A stretch of DNA of 64,000 nucleotides from Mesorhizobium sp. B2-3-12 (GCF_006442205.1 NZ_VFVR01000014.1:1-64000), one strand, 5' to 3'. Shown: positions 1 through 12,700, counted from the first letter of the stretch. Notes: generated by a model not told the origin, from the sequence alone. Numbers and translations are program-made.

Positions 1-32
1 TAGGATTCGACAGTCAGGACGGATCAAGAAAA

Positions 33-212
33 GCGCCCTACGGCGCCCCTCTCTGTCCTGCCGGACATCTCCCCCTCAAGTGGGGAGATTGGCAGCCTGG
101 GCGCCGGCTCTTTTCCTGCAGCGTTGAGAATTGGCGAAGGCCGCAATGACAGCCAATCTCCCCCCAAGAGGGGGAGATGTCCGGCAGGACAGAGGGGGGC
201 GCCGTAGGGCGC
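33..212. repeat. Inverted repeat element, about 61-bp arms
   Basis: Arms at 33-94 and 152-212 are reverse complements with only a few mismatches. Each arm holds the sequence GGACATCTCCCCCTC next to GTCCTGCC. The element resembles the short intergenic palindromes that recur in Mesorhizobium genomes. The rest of 1-307 carries no gene that I can support. Confidence 0.75.
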
Positions 213-307
213 TACGTCCGATATCTCTCGCTCCCTGGCAAAACCCAACCTGGCCCTGTGCCTCCGCCATCATCTACACTGCCCCCCATCACCCTCGGGA
301 GCCACCC

Positions 308-772
308 ATGCCCAAGATCGACCTCGCAGCCATTCCCGTTCGCCAGGGCTCCGGCTACCCCGCACCCTTCGACGCCCCGTGCGCCACCCGCACGCGCCGG
401 CGTCTCGGCGACGCCGGCGGGCTCACCGATTTCGGCGTCAACCTGATGACGCTGCCGCCAAGCGGCTGGTCGAGCCAGCGCCACTGGCACAGCCATGAGG
501 ACGAGTTCGTCCATGTGCTGGAAGGCGAACTGGTGCTGGTCGAGGATGGCGGCGAGACGTTGCTCAAGGCCGGCGATAGCGCTGCCTTCGCCAAGAACAG
601 CGGCAACGGCCACCACATGATCAACCGCTCGTCGACGACGGCGCTCTACCTCGAGGTCGGCTCGCGCAACATGGACGATGTCATCACTTGCTCCGACATC
701 GACATGATGAGCCCGAACTCCGACGGGCGGTTTTTGCACAAGGACGGCACGCCGTATCCGGGGCAGGGGTGA
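308..772 (+). CDS. Cupin-domain protein
   Basis: The 154-residue product is a single cupin beta-barrel. The first cupin motif is visible as HWHSHEDEFVHVLEGE (about residues 60-75), with the His/His/Glu ligand pattern of a divalent metal site. A second, weaker motif ends in NGHHMIN at about residue 104. The ATG at 308 was chosen because the longer in-frame extension runs back into the repeat element. Cupins of this size are often metal-dependent enzymes or sugar and ligand binding proteins. The substrate cannot be read from the sequence. It stands alone, followed by a repeat and a RidA-like gene in the same direction. Confidence 0.8.
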   Translation: MPKIDLAAIPVRQGSGYPAPFDAPCATRTRRRLGDAGGLTDFGVNLMTLPPSGWSSQRHWHSHEDEFVHVLEGELVLVEDGGETLLKAGDSAAFAKNSGNGHHMINRSSTTALYLEVGSRNMDDVITCSDIDMMSPNSDGRFLHKDGTPYPGQG

Positions 773-836
773 GGGCTGGATCATGGTTCGGCGCTGGTGT
801 TTCGCCAGCGTCGGGATAAGCTCCCGGCAATTAGAG

Positions 837-1022
837 GTTGGCGCCAGCCCCCTCATCCGGCCGCTTCGCGTCCACCTTCCTCCCGCTGGGGAGAAGAGCT
901 TGGCGTTGGCGCTCGTAATCTCCTCTCCCCTCGGGGGTCCGAAGGACGGGCGAGACACGCGGCTCGCCCCGAACGGTCAGCCGAGCGAAGCGGAGGCTGG
1001 GTGAGGGGGCCTGGCGCTAACC
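837..1022. repeat. Dispersed intergenic repeat with inverted ends
   Basis: The ends GGTTGGCGCCAGCCCCCTCA (837) and TGAGGGGGCCTGGCGCTAAC (1002) are inverted copies. The interior has GGTCCGAAGGACGGGCGAGA and CGAGCGAAGCGGAGGC, which also occur in the repeat near 17080. It lies directly before the RidA-like gene. Confidence 0.7.
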
Positions 1023-1045
1023 TTGCCAACCCAGGGAGTACCACC

Positions 1046-1438
1046 ATGAAAAAACAAGTCATCGAAGTGCCCGTCATGTCGGACAAGGTGCGCTCGCTCG
1101 GCCTGCCCTGTTCGACGGCGGTGAAGGCCAACGGCTTCGTGTTCATCTCGGCGACGCCGCCGGTCGACATGGTGACCGGCGAGATGGTGCGCGGCGACAT
1201 CGAAACGCAAACAGACGCGTCGCTGAAGGCGCTGAAACACTGCCTGGAAGCGGCCGGCACCTCGCTGGAAAACGTGGTGATGGTGCGCATCTACGCCGTC
1301 AATTCCGGCTTCTACAACACCATAAACAGGGTGTATGCCCGGTACTTTTCGACTAACCCGCCGGCGCGGAGTTTTGTGCCGGTGGCGTCCTGGCCGATGG
1401 AGTTTGATATCGAGATTGAGTGCGTGGCGGTGGCGTGA
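1046..1438 (+). CDS. RidA/YjgF-family protein
   Basis: The 130-residue product matches the RidA family in length and motifs. LKALKHCLEAAGTSLENVV (about residues 62-80) is the family helix. NPPARSFVPVA (about 106-116) contains the conserved Arg that in RidA contacts the imine substrate. The tail EIECVAVA is typical. RidA proteins hydrolyse reactive enamine/imine intermediates made by PLP enzymes in the cytosol. This copy is a paralogue type (SWPMEFDIEIEC), so it may act on a different substrate. The ATG at 1046 has GGGAG 10 bases upstream. Confidence 0.88.
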   Translation: MKKQVIEVPVMSDKVRSLGLPCSTAVKANGFVFISATPPVDMVTGEMVRGDIETQTDASLKALKHCLEAAGTSLENVVMVRIYAVNSGFYNTINRVYARYFSTNPPARSFVPVASWPMEFDIEIECVAVA

Positions 1439-1478
1439 GGGCGCGGTGCCGATATCACAACGGAGGTGATTGGCCAAA

Positions 1479-1697
1479 ATGCCAGATGAGCGTCTATCTT
1501 GTCCTCCTAGCGTTCGATATCAGGTTATGGCGGCTAAGCGGCTGATAGGCGAAGCGAGACTCGAGAATGAATTTCGCATAGATACATTCAGGAACTTATC
1601 TGGCTGCGCAGGCGTATCGCGGCATGCCACGTTTGGCTCATCCACTGAAGTGACAATGCGAAAATACCGAGCCTGTATCCGAACATGCTCTGCCTAG
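1479..1697 (+). CDS. Small ORF of unknown function with a near-perfect ribosome binding site
   Basis: An ATG at 1479 is preceded, at 8-base spacing, by GGAGGTGAT, close to the full anti-Shine-Dalgarno complement. The 72-residue product begins MPDERLSCPPSV and has three Cys and many Arg, and I recognise no family. It ends 25 bases before the AT-rich ATPase gene. It could be the first gene of that cassette, or the 5' stub of a chromosomal gene cut by the arrival of the cassette, or a chance frame. Only the ribosome binding site supports translation. Confidence 0.3.
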   Translation: MPDERLSCPPSVRYQVMAAKRLIGEARLENEFRIDTFRNLSGCAGVSRHATFGSSTEVTMRKYRACIRTCSA

Positions 1698-1722
1698 TAA
1701 GAAAACATAGAAGGTTAGAAAC

Positions 1723-3027
1723 TTGATCCATTCGGTTACAATTGAGAATTATAAATCGATCGCAAAGGTGCAATTGGATCTTGGTCGCGTAAATATCTTT
1801 ATAGGTGAGAATGGTTCGGGGAAAAGCAACATATTGGAGGCTATTGCTCTTGCCGGCGCTGCCTGCGCTGACAAGCTTGACAATGAATTTCTTTCATCGC
1901 GCGGTGTACGAGTGACCGATCCGCAATTAATGCGACCGGCATTTGATGGTTTTAAGCCGGATGAATCTGTAAAGATTTCTATCACTGATCCTCTTCACCC
2001 GAAGCTAACCTATGTTCTGCGAAATGACAACGCACCATACTCTAATTGGGAAATGAATATAGAGACGGACGGCAATATAGAAGGAGTTTTTAAGTTTGAA
2101 GATTTTAAAGTTGCGTTAGAAGAGTTGGTGAAAACTCCGAATAGGGGGAATGTAAAGATATCGGAGGTTCTTGAGTCGCTGCGCGTTGCGGTAACTTCTG
2201 CGCTGGATGAGAAGCTGTCCAATCCTAAGGCAAAAAAAGAAAAATCCCGCAAGGGAGAAAAGAAAAAAGTAACGGTTCCTCTTTCTTTGGATGTGGATAG
2301 TATTTTCTCTCAAATTCTCCTTAAAAAATCGGCACCATTTATAGCCCATCGTGATGTTCTTAGCCAATACTTAGTTTACTCTCCAGAAAATTCCTCGCTT
2401 CGATTATTTGAACGTGAGGGCCAGATTGAACCCTTGGGGATTAATGGGGAAGGTTTGCTAAAATTGCTTAGTGTGATGTCAGAAAAGTCAGACCAGAGGG
2501 CGTTGACTGGCGTCAAGAAGTGTCTACATTTATTAGGATGGTTCGAAGATTTCAAACTGGTTAGAGGAACCAGAAACCCGGCAGCAAGAATTTCGATTAC
2601 TGATACTTTCCTCAGTTCGAAGAGAAATCAATTTGATCAAAGAAGCGCCAACGAGGGGTTTCTTTTCTTGCTTTTCTATTTTACTTTATTTTCGAGCGAT
2701 TTGACTCCATCTTTTTTCGCTATCGATAATATCGATGCTTCTCTGAATCCTAAGTTGTGTGAGCGTCTGATCATAGAGTTGGTTGGTCTAGCAAAAGAGA
2801 ATGGCAAGCAGGTCTTGCTCACTACCCACAACCCGGCGATTCTCGATGGCTTAAATCTAGATGATGAAGATCAACGGTTGTTCATAGTGTCCAGAGGGCG
2901 GGAGGGGCACACGCGAGTCAGGCGCTTCAAAAAACCTGCGGAAAGCGGGGGCGACGAGCCGCCTAAATTGAGGCTATCTGAAGCTTTTCTAAGAGGCAGT
3001 CTTGGCGGGCTTCCGAAGACTTTTTGA
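1723..3027 (+). CDS. AAA/SMC-like ATPase (OLD/RloA type), probable defence protein
   Basis: The product has 434 residues and starts at TTG (1723), since no ATG lies in a better place. Walker A is GENGSGKS (residues 28-35). A signature-like SANEGF lies at 308-313. The Walker B region AIDNIDASLNP (333-343) has Asn where most relatives have the catalytic Glu, with a second Asp two residues on. The H-loop is TTHNP (367-371). The middle region (about 165-185) is Lys-rich and probably flexible. There is no C-terminal TOPRIM domain, unlike OLD or GajA, but a TOPRIM-like protein is encoded one base downstream. The gene is clearly more AT-rich than its neighbours, which suggests transfer. ATPases of this class sense phage or DNA state in RloAB, PARIS, Septu and OLD systems. 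The exact family is not assigned. Confidence 0.8.
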   Translation: MIHSVTIENYKSIAKVQLDLGRVNIFIGENGSGKSNILEAIALAGAACADKLDNEFLSSRGVRVTDPQLMRPAFDGFKPDESVKISITDPLHPKLTYVLRNDNAPYSNWEMNIETDGNIEGVFKFEDFKVALEELVKTPNRGNVKISEVLESLRVAVTSALDEKLSNPKAKKEKSRKGEKKKVTVPLSLDVDSIFSQILLKKSAPFIAHRDVLSQYLVYSPENSSLRLFEREGQIEPLGINGEGLLKLLSVMSEKSDQRALTGVKKCLHLLGWFEDFKLVRGTRNPAARISITDTFLSSKRNQFDQRSANEGFLFLLFYFTLFSSDLTPSFFAIDNIDASLNPKLCERLIIELVGLAKENGKQVLLTTHNPAILDGLNLDDEDQRLFIVSRGREGHTRVRRFKKPAESGGDEPPKLRLSEAFLRGSLGGLPKTF

Positions 3028-3028
3028 C

Positions 3029-3676
3029 ATGGCAACATTTGCGCTCATAACGGAAGGTATAACGGACCAAGCTGTGATCGAGGGCATCCTTGAGGCGTAC
3101 TGTGGTGAGTCGTTAGGTGAGGAAATCGATGTAAACTTCTTGCAACCCATCCGAGACGCCACTGACGCATCGCGAGCTTTGAGTGCCGGCGGTTGGGAAA
3201 GGGTGCTTGAATATTGTACCCTTGCCGAGCGGATCACGGAGGCACTGGCAGTTAATGATTACCTAGTGGTTCAGATTGACACGGATTGCTCCGAACATGC
3301 GAATTTTGGGGTCAGTCAAACCGAGAACGGGGTTCGGCGATCTACCTCAGAAATCGTTGCAGATGTGCGGACTCTAATCATTACGAAATTTGGGCAGAAA
3401 AATTTCACACAGATGTCAAGTAGAATCTTTTTTGCGGTCAGCGTTCATTCCCTTGAGTGTTGGTTACTTCCTTTATTTGCGAATTATTCGGGAAAGTGCC
3501 GCGAAATGAACTGCGAGGATCATTTGTCTCGTGCTCTAAGCAAGAGAAACTTGGAGCATAAAAAGGACTATAGAAGTTACAGAGAACTTGCGCGCGCATT
3601 TAGAAAGAGAAAAGATGTGATATCTGCTGCCCGCCATAGCGAAAGCTTAAAAACTTTCTTAGACACTTTACCTTGA
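3029..3676 (+). CDS. TOPRIM/RloB-like protein, partner of the upstream ATPase
   Basis: The ATG at 3029 starts one base after the ATPase stop, so the two genes are probably translationally coupled. A TTG at 3002 in the same frame would overlap and is less likely. The 215-residue product shows an acidic layout like TOPRIM or RloB/DUF4276 proteins: TEGITD with Glu9 and Asp13, VQIDTD with Asp84 and Asp86, and HSLECWLL with Glu143. The C-terminal third is Lys/Arg-rich helical (about 170-210). In comparable systems such a partner is the nuclease effector held or released by the ATPase. The family name is an inference from motif order. Base composition is AT-rich like the ATPase gene. Confidence 0.6.
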   Translation: MATFALITEGITDQAVIEGILEAYCGESLGEEIDVNFLQPIRDATDASRALSAGGWERVLEYCTLAERITEALAVNDYLVVQIDTDCSEHANFGVSQTENGVRRSTSEIVADVRTLIITKFGQKNFTQMSSRIFFAVSVHSLECWLLPLFANYSGKCREMNCEDHLSRALSKRNLEHKKDYRSYRELARAFRKRKDVISAARHSESLKTFLDTLP

Positions 3677-3770
3677 TTTTTGATCCAATCCTTTGGGCTG
3701 CGAATCTGAAGGGTCTTGCGTACTGGCCGTCCACCATCTCCCCCACAAGGGGTGAGATCAGCTAGTCGCC

Positions 3771-7262
<3,492 letters not shown>

Positions 7263-7294
7263 GGCGACAATTCCGTTCGGCGGGCGGCTTGCAC

Positions 7295-7320
7295 AAAAAA
7301 CCGGGACGGGAAGACCCGGC
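7295..7320 (-). terminator. GC hairpin plus T-tract in the carB leader
   Basis: Read on the minus strand, CCGGG and CCCGG arms (7315-7319 and 7301-7305) enclose a short loop and are followed directly by TTTTTT (7300-7295). This lies about 35 bases before the carB ATG. It has the form of an intrinsic terminator or attenuator. The stem is only five pairs, so its strength is uncertain. Confidence 0.4.
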
Positions 7321-7399
7321 CGGTTGTGCTCGCGATTCTGGTATCAGGCTAGGAGGGCCTTATAGGGAAGAGTTTTGGCGGATGTAACCCCGAAAATGA

Positions 7400-7476
7400 A
7401 GGGAGTAGGGGAGTAGGGGAGCGCGTCCCGGCCTCACTTACTGCCTTACTGCCCTACTGCCTTATTCCCCTAATCC
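7400..7476. repeat. 8-bp tandem minisatellite with an inverted partner
   Basis: Five units related to CTTACTGC run from 7437 to 7476 and overlap the last codons of the next gene. Two and a half GGGAGTAG units lie at 7401-7420 in the opposite sense, so the two blocks could pair as a long hairpin between the convergent ends of the carB leader and the SH3 gene. Confidence 0.6.
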
Positions 7477-8600
7477 CCGAACGCCACCGTATCGGTGATC
7501 TCGAACCGCTCCGACACACCAACCCGGATCATGTTGAGGCTGCCTTCCCTAGTGAAGCGGAAATCGCCGCGGGCGTTGGAGCCGGCGGGCATGCCGGCCT
7601 GGAAGGAGATGATGCGCGTGCCGCCATCGGGCCAGGTCACGGTGATGTCGGCCTTGTCCGTGCCCTTGTGCACGATGGTCGCCGCGCAGCGCGTCATGGG
7701 CTGGCCGACATAGCGGGCGCAGGGGATTTCGACGGAGTCGCCGGTGGCGAGGGCCGTGGGCGGCGGCGGCAGTTCCGCGACGGTCTGCGTGTCGACGGCG
7801 GGCGGCACGGCTCCTGCCGGTCCCGGGCCGGCACCTGCCGGTCCAGGGCGCGGCGTGGGCACCGGGATCGACCCCGCCGAGGCATTGTCCCCGGCCGCCG
7901 CCGTGCCGGCATCGCCTTGGGCGGCGGCGGCGTCTGGCGATGCCTTGGCGTCGTCCTGTGGCTCCACCGTGGCGGTGGGTGGCGTGCTCTCCGCGGTCGT
8001 CGGCATTTCCGTGGCAGCCAGCGCCAGGCCATAGGCATCCTGCATGGCCGTGGCGGCGGCGGACTTGACAGGCGCCTCGGGAGTGACCGGATGGACGATG
8101 CCGCCCAGCCGCTCTGTCAGGTCGGGCGGGGGTGCATCGGCTGGCGGTGCCTCGGCTGGAGGTGACTGAGGCGTCGCGGCCGCCTCGACAGGCTGCGCGG
8201 GCTGGGCGGCCGGCGCCGTTCCGTCGACGGGAGGCGCTGGGGCAATGGCAGCGGGCGCATCGGCGGCCTGGTCGGGTATCGTCGCCGGATTGACGGGAAC
8301 GAGATAGCGCGCCGGGGCCCAGCCGGTTGCCTTGGGATTGTCCGACTCGACCTTGCACCAGGGGTGGCCGTCAATGTCGTTGCAGCCGAGGTTCCTGACG
8401 CTCGCGCCGGCAGCCAGGCGCGCCTCGGTCTTGCCGATCGGCGATGGCTTGGCGCGGACATTGAGCAGGTCGTCGGGGGCAAGCCCGGTGACGACGGAGA
8501 TGAAGGGTGCCTCTTCGGCATGCGCCGCCAGCGCCGTCAACAGCGACGGCGCGGCAATGAGTGCGTAGAGCGCTTTGCGGAACGGAATTCGGCGCCTCAT
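7470..8600 (-). CDS. Exported SH3-domain protein with a Pro/Ala-rich linker
   Basis: The 376-residue product starts with a clear Sec signal (MRRRIPFRKALYALIAAPSL, cleavage after AAHA). A bacterial SH3 domain follows at about 35-100 (LNVRAKPSPIGKTEARLAAG, then GWAPARYLVP). Residues about 105-270 are a low-complexity Pro/Ala/Thr linker. The C-terminal 90 residues form a second compact region with paired Cys (EIPCARY, MTRCAATIVH) and no family that I can name. The ATG at 8600 was chosen over an upstream start at 8651 because it begins the signal peptide. Proteins of this kind usually bind peptidoglycan in the periplasm. Confidence 0.75.
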   Translation of the reverse strand: MRRRIPFRKALYALIAAPSLLTALAAHAEEAPFISVVTGLAPDDLLNVRAKPSPIGKTEARLAAGASVRNLGCNDIDGHPWCKVESDNPKATGWAPARYLVPVNPATIPDQAADAPAAIAPAPPVDGTAPAAQPAQPVEAAATPQSPPAEAPPADAPPPDLTERLGGIVHPVTPEAPVKSAAATAMQDAYGLALAATEMPTTAESTPPTATVEPQDDAKASPDAAAAQGDAGTAAAGDNASAGSIPVPTPRPGPAGAGPGPAGAVPPAVDTQTVAELPPPPTALATGDSVEIPCARYVGQPMTRCAATIVHKGTDKADITVTWPDGGTRIISFQAGMPAGSNARGDFRFTREGSLNMIRVGVSERFEITDTVAFGD

Positions 8601-8747
8601 CACTTGGCCGTAGGCGATAGATTGCATTACCAAAGGCACCGCCAGACCCAAAAAAACGCTGCCGCGCGCGAAGCCGGTTTTATAAGCGAGGGTGCGGCGC
8701 CGTGTCTACAACCGAGATGGCCGGACCTGCCGACCGATGTGATGGCG

Positions 8748-8860
8748 TTCAGCCCGGGCATGAAGCCGACGCTTCAGCCCGGCATGACCAAGGGGTTCAG
8801 CCTGGGATGAAGCCTAGGCTTTAGCCTGGCATGAACCCCGTCCTTAGCCCGTGCGCCCAT
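8748..8860. repeat. Five imperfect 24-bp tandem repeats
   Basis: Units starting at about 8748, 8773, 8796, 8820 and 8843 share the core TTCAGCCCGGCATGAA. The first unit is a near palindrome (TTCAGCCCGGGCATGAA). The array overlaps the 3' end of the metallophosphoesterase gene and supplies its last residues (GFMPG). The remaining space between 8601 and 8747 holds nothing that I can name. Confidence 0.7.
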
Positions 8861-9579
8861 TCCGGGCGTCCCGCCTGTTCGGCCTGACGCGCCGCCGCCT
8901 CATGGTCGTAGTCGACCGCGATCATCTCGAAGCGGTCCGGGTGGCCGGCGCCGCCCAGGGTGACGATGCCGTAGCGGGCGTGCGGCGAGCCCTGTTCGGA
9001 AACATGCGCCGGCGGCGTGTCGTCGTCATAGGCGGGGCAGCCGATGCTGCCCGGATTGAAGATGACGGGACCGTCGGGAATTCGGATCAACTCCGCCCGG
9101 TGGCTGTGACCGCAGAGCGCAATGCGGCATTTCGGGTCGAACCCGCCCAGCCGGCGCCGGATCGTGGCCAGCGGCGCGCGCACCAGCCGGCCCTCGACGA
9201 CCGCGTCGAGCAGATATTTTTCGTCGTGATCGGGCCGCGCGTGGAAGGCGATGACGCCGGGCGCGATCTCCAGCGTCAGCGGCTGCCCGAACAGCGCGTC
9301 GCGCTGCGCCTGCGTCAGCCGCTCCTGCGCATAAACGTCGGACGCCCACATGGTCTCGTCAGGGGGATCGACGGCGACGCGGCGGTCATGGTTGCCGCGC
9401 ACCGTCGGCAGGTTGAGCGCTTCCAGCCGTTCCATGGTTTCGCGCGGCCAGAGCGGCCCCGAAACGCTGTCACCGAGATTGACGGTAAGATCGACACCGC
9501 CGCGCCGCGCCAGATCGTCGAGCACGGCATCGAAAGCGAGGACGTTGCCGTGGATATCGGCGAGGACGGCTATGCGCAT
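8821..9579 (-). CDS. Metallophosphoesterase (YfcE/MJ0936-like)
   Basis: The 252-residue cytosolic protein has all calcineurin-like phosphoesterase motifs in order: ADIHGN (7-12) for the first Asp and His ligands, LGDSVSGP (35-42), GNHDRR (61-66), HARPD, and CGHSHRAE (about 158-165), followed by NPGSIGCP. These give a two-metal site that cleaves phosphomono- or phosphodiesters. The small size and the NPGS motif place it with YfcE-like phosphodiesterases. The natural substrate is unknown. The last codons come from a tandem repeat array. It stands alone, with 136 bases to the next gene. Confidence 0.88.
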   Translation of the reverse strand: MRIAVLADIHGNVLAFDAVLDDLARRGGVDLTVNLGDSVSGPLWPRETMERLEALNLPTVRGNHDRRVAVDPPDETMWASDVYAQERLTQAQRDALFGQPLTLEIAPGVIAFHARPDHDEKYLLDAVVEGRLVRAPLATIRRRLGGFDPKCRIALCGHSHRAELIRIPDGPVIFNPGSIGCPAYDDDTPPAHVSEQGSPHARYGIVTLGGAGHPDRFEMIAVDYDHEAAARQAEQAGRPEWAHGLRTGFMPG

Positions 9580-9715
9580 TTTTGGGAAGCTCCAGCAGTG
9601 AGGCAGCGTTTCCTTGCCTCGCGAAGCCGCAAGGTCTCGGCGAGAAACGTCGGAAAACGCTGCAACTTCCTTGAACGACTGGCGAGCGTCAAGGTCCGCT
9701 TCGGCTTCGCCGCGG

Positions 9716-12700
9716 TCAGTTCAACCTGGCGAGTTCATTGTCGGCATCACTGAGGGCGGACGCGTAATAATTGTCGTACTGGCTGGAGCCGGCTGCCCGG
9801 TACATGTCCCATACGGACTGGATTGCCTCCTTGCCGAGCAGGATCGCCTCGCGCGACCGGGTGAGGGAGCCCAGGCCGACAAGCGCCAGTCCCAGATTGG
9901 TTTGGGTCTGCGCCCAATATTGCGGGTATTGTTCGCGGGTACGGATCTCGAGCGCGGCGCGGTAGGCGACGATGGCGTCCCTGGCGAATTGCGGGTCGAT
10001 GGTTGTGCCCGCAAGCTTGATCAGCGTGGAGCCCAGTTCGTTCTGGATGTCGGACCAGTCGGTGGGCGTCGTCTCGCGCGTGTATTGCAGCAGCGCTTGC
10101 CGGTAGATGGCGACCGCGTCCTGCATCCATGCCACGCCATTGTCGACAGCGCCGAAACCGGCCATTGCCAATCCCAGCTTGGTCTCGGCTCGCGCAAGGT
10201 CGACCTGCGTCGCTGCCCCTAGGGTCGGCGCCCTTTCGCGAATGTATTCCTGCAGCGCCAGGCGAAGGGTAGTGACGGCGTCCTGCAACCGCCCCAACCC
10301 CAGATTCGGCTGGCCGGCGGACGCCAGCACGTCGCCCAGGATCACCAGCGTGTTGCCCAGATTGGCCTGCGTCTGCGCCCAGTCGAGCGGACCGTTCAAT
10401 CTGGTGCGGACTTCGAGCGCCGCGCGATAGGCGGCAATGGCGGCCTCAAGCTTTGCCGAATCGCCTTGCTGCTGGCCGAGATAGCGCAGCGCGGTGCCAA
10501 GATTGTTTTGCGTGGCGGCCCAGTCGAGCGGCGCCTTTTCGCGGGTGTATTGCGTAAGCGCCGCATTGAAAGCAGCGACAGCATCCTGCAGCCGCCCCGG
10601 TTCGCCCCGGGAAAGCCCGATGGTGATCAGGACCGCCCCCAGATTGCTTTGCGCGGCGGCCCATTCGTTCGGCGTGCGCTGACTGTCATATTCGAGCAGC
10701 GCGGATTGGAAGGCCGATTCGGCGGCCTCCAATTGCCGGGCGCCTTCGTCGAATTGGCCGGTTCGCGGCAACGCCGTCCCCAGGATTCTCGACGCCGTGC
10801 CAATGTCGATCTGGATCGCTGCCCAGTCGAGCGGCGCCCGTGCGCGGGTCGTTTCCTCGAGTGCCGCGTTGTAGGCGGCGACGGCTTGCCCAAGCAATGC
10901 CGTATCGCCCTGGCGTTCTCCCAGCCATGCCAGCGCATGCCCCAGATTGCCCTGCGCGCCGGCCCAAAGCAGCGGCATGCGTTCGCGGGTGGCTTCCTCC
11001 AGCGCCGCGCGGAAGGTGGCAATGGCTTCCTTGATCTGGTCGGCGTCGCCGCGGCGTTTGCCGATATCCGACAGCACGACGGCGAGATTGATCTCGACCG
11101 TCGCCCAATCGAGCGGCGTATGTTCGCGGGTCAACGTGCCGAGGGCGGCACGATAGGCCGTCAGGGCCTGTTCCAGCATCGCCGTGCCGGCCGCCGCGGC
11201 GTTCGGTTGTTCCTGATCGAGGTAGCGGAAGGCGTTTCCAAGACCGGCCTGCGTGGTCGCCCAATCGATCGGCGCCCGATCGGCGCTGTATTCCTCGAGT
11301 GCGGCGCGGTAGGCCGCGACGGCCGCCCGCAGTTGGTTCGCATCGCGTTTGCGGTGCCCCAGTTCCGTCCAGGCGAGGGCGAGACTCATCTGCGTCTTGG
11401 CCCATTCGAGCGGCACGCGGTCGCGGGTGCGCTCTTCAAGCGCCGCGAGCAGGACGGCGGCCGATTCTTCCAGGTGCGCTGTCCCGGTCTCGCGCTCACC
11501 GAGTGCGTAGAGCGTGATGCCAAGGTTGGTTTGCACCTGCGCCCAATAAAGCGGCGCCCGATCGCGGGTCAGCTCTTCGCCGGCCGCCCGAAAAGCGGCA
11601 GCGGCCTGCTCCAGGTGGTCCGTGCCCGCTTCGCGCTCGCCGAATTCCGCAAGCGCATTGCCAAGATTGGTCTGCGTCATGGCCCAGTCAAGCGGGGCAG
11701 TCTGGCGTGTCCGCACTTCCAGCGCGGCGCGGAAAGCCGTGACCGCCTCCTGCAAGGTCGCGGTGCCGGTTTCGAGTTCGCCCAGATTCGACAGTGTCGC
11801 GCCAAGATTGTTCTGGGCAAGAGCCCAGTCTTGGGAACTCTGTTCGCGTGGAAGTCCCTCCAGCGCCGTCCGGTAGGCGGCGACGGCTAGCCGCAATTGC
11901 CCCGCATCGCCTTTTCGCTTGCCCAACGTCTGGTAAGCATTGCCGAGATTGAGCCGCGCCTTGGCCAGGCTGCCCTGGTCCTTGAGACGGCTTGCGATGC
12001 CGACGAGATCCTTGCCGGCGGAAATCGCACCGAGAAGCGCATCGTTGTCGCCCTTGTACCGGCCATGATCCGTGAGCGAGAGCACCTCGCCACCCTTGTA
12101 CTGCAGGGCCAGCGTGTCGTCCCAGCGCTCGACCTGACCGAATGCCTGTTCATAGTCGCTGGCGGCCTCGAGATAGTCGGAGTTGAGGCCATAGGCCTGG
12201 GCGCTTCTGGCATACACGTCGGCGGCTTCCATACGCCGCTGCTTGAGATTGGCTTCTGTTTCATCGAGGGTGGAGACCAGCATCTTCAGCCGGGATTTGG
12301 CACGTTCGTTGAGCGAAATGGCCGTGGACAGCGCGCCCTCGCCGATGGCGGCCTGCGACAGGCCGGACAGCCGCACGATCTCCGGATCGGCGCTCCGCAG
12401 CGCCGCGCGCTCCGCCATGATGCTCTTCAGCCGGTCGGCCTGGTCGCGCAGCAGCTTGTCGAGTTCGGCCGGATCCTTCGGCGTGCCGGCGCCCAGCGTC
12501 TTCAGCATGCCGTAGAGCGCGTCCATCGGCACGCCACGATCGGCGGCCGTCGTTTCCACCTGCTTGCGGTCGGCGTCGGGCAGGGCGGCGATGGTGAGCA
12601 GAAGCTGGCGGCGCTCCTTGAGGATGTCGCCGTCGTCGCCGGTCGGCTCAGTCGGCGCCTTGCCGAAATAGAGCAGGCGGCGCAGGCTTTCGTTGATCCA

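Noticed and set aside
9720..11900. Regular DNA repeats of about 144 bp, considered as CRISPR or satellite
   Set aside because: The period is a multiple of three and the repeats translate into TPR-like units inside one open frame, with no unique spacers.
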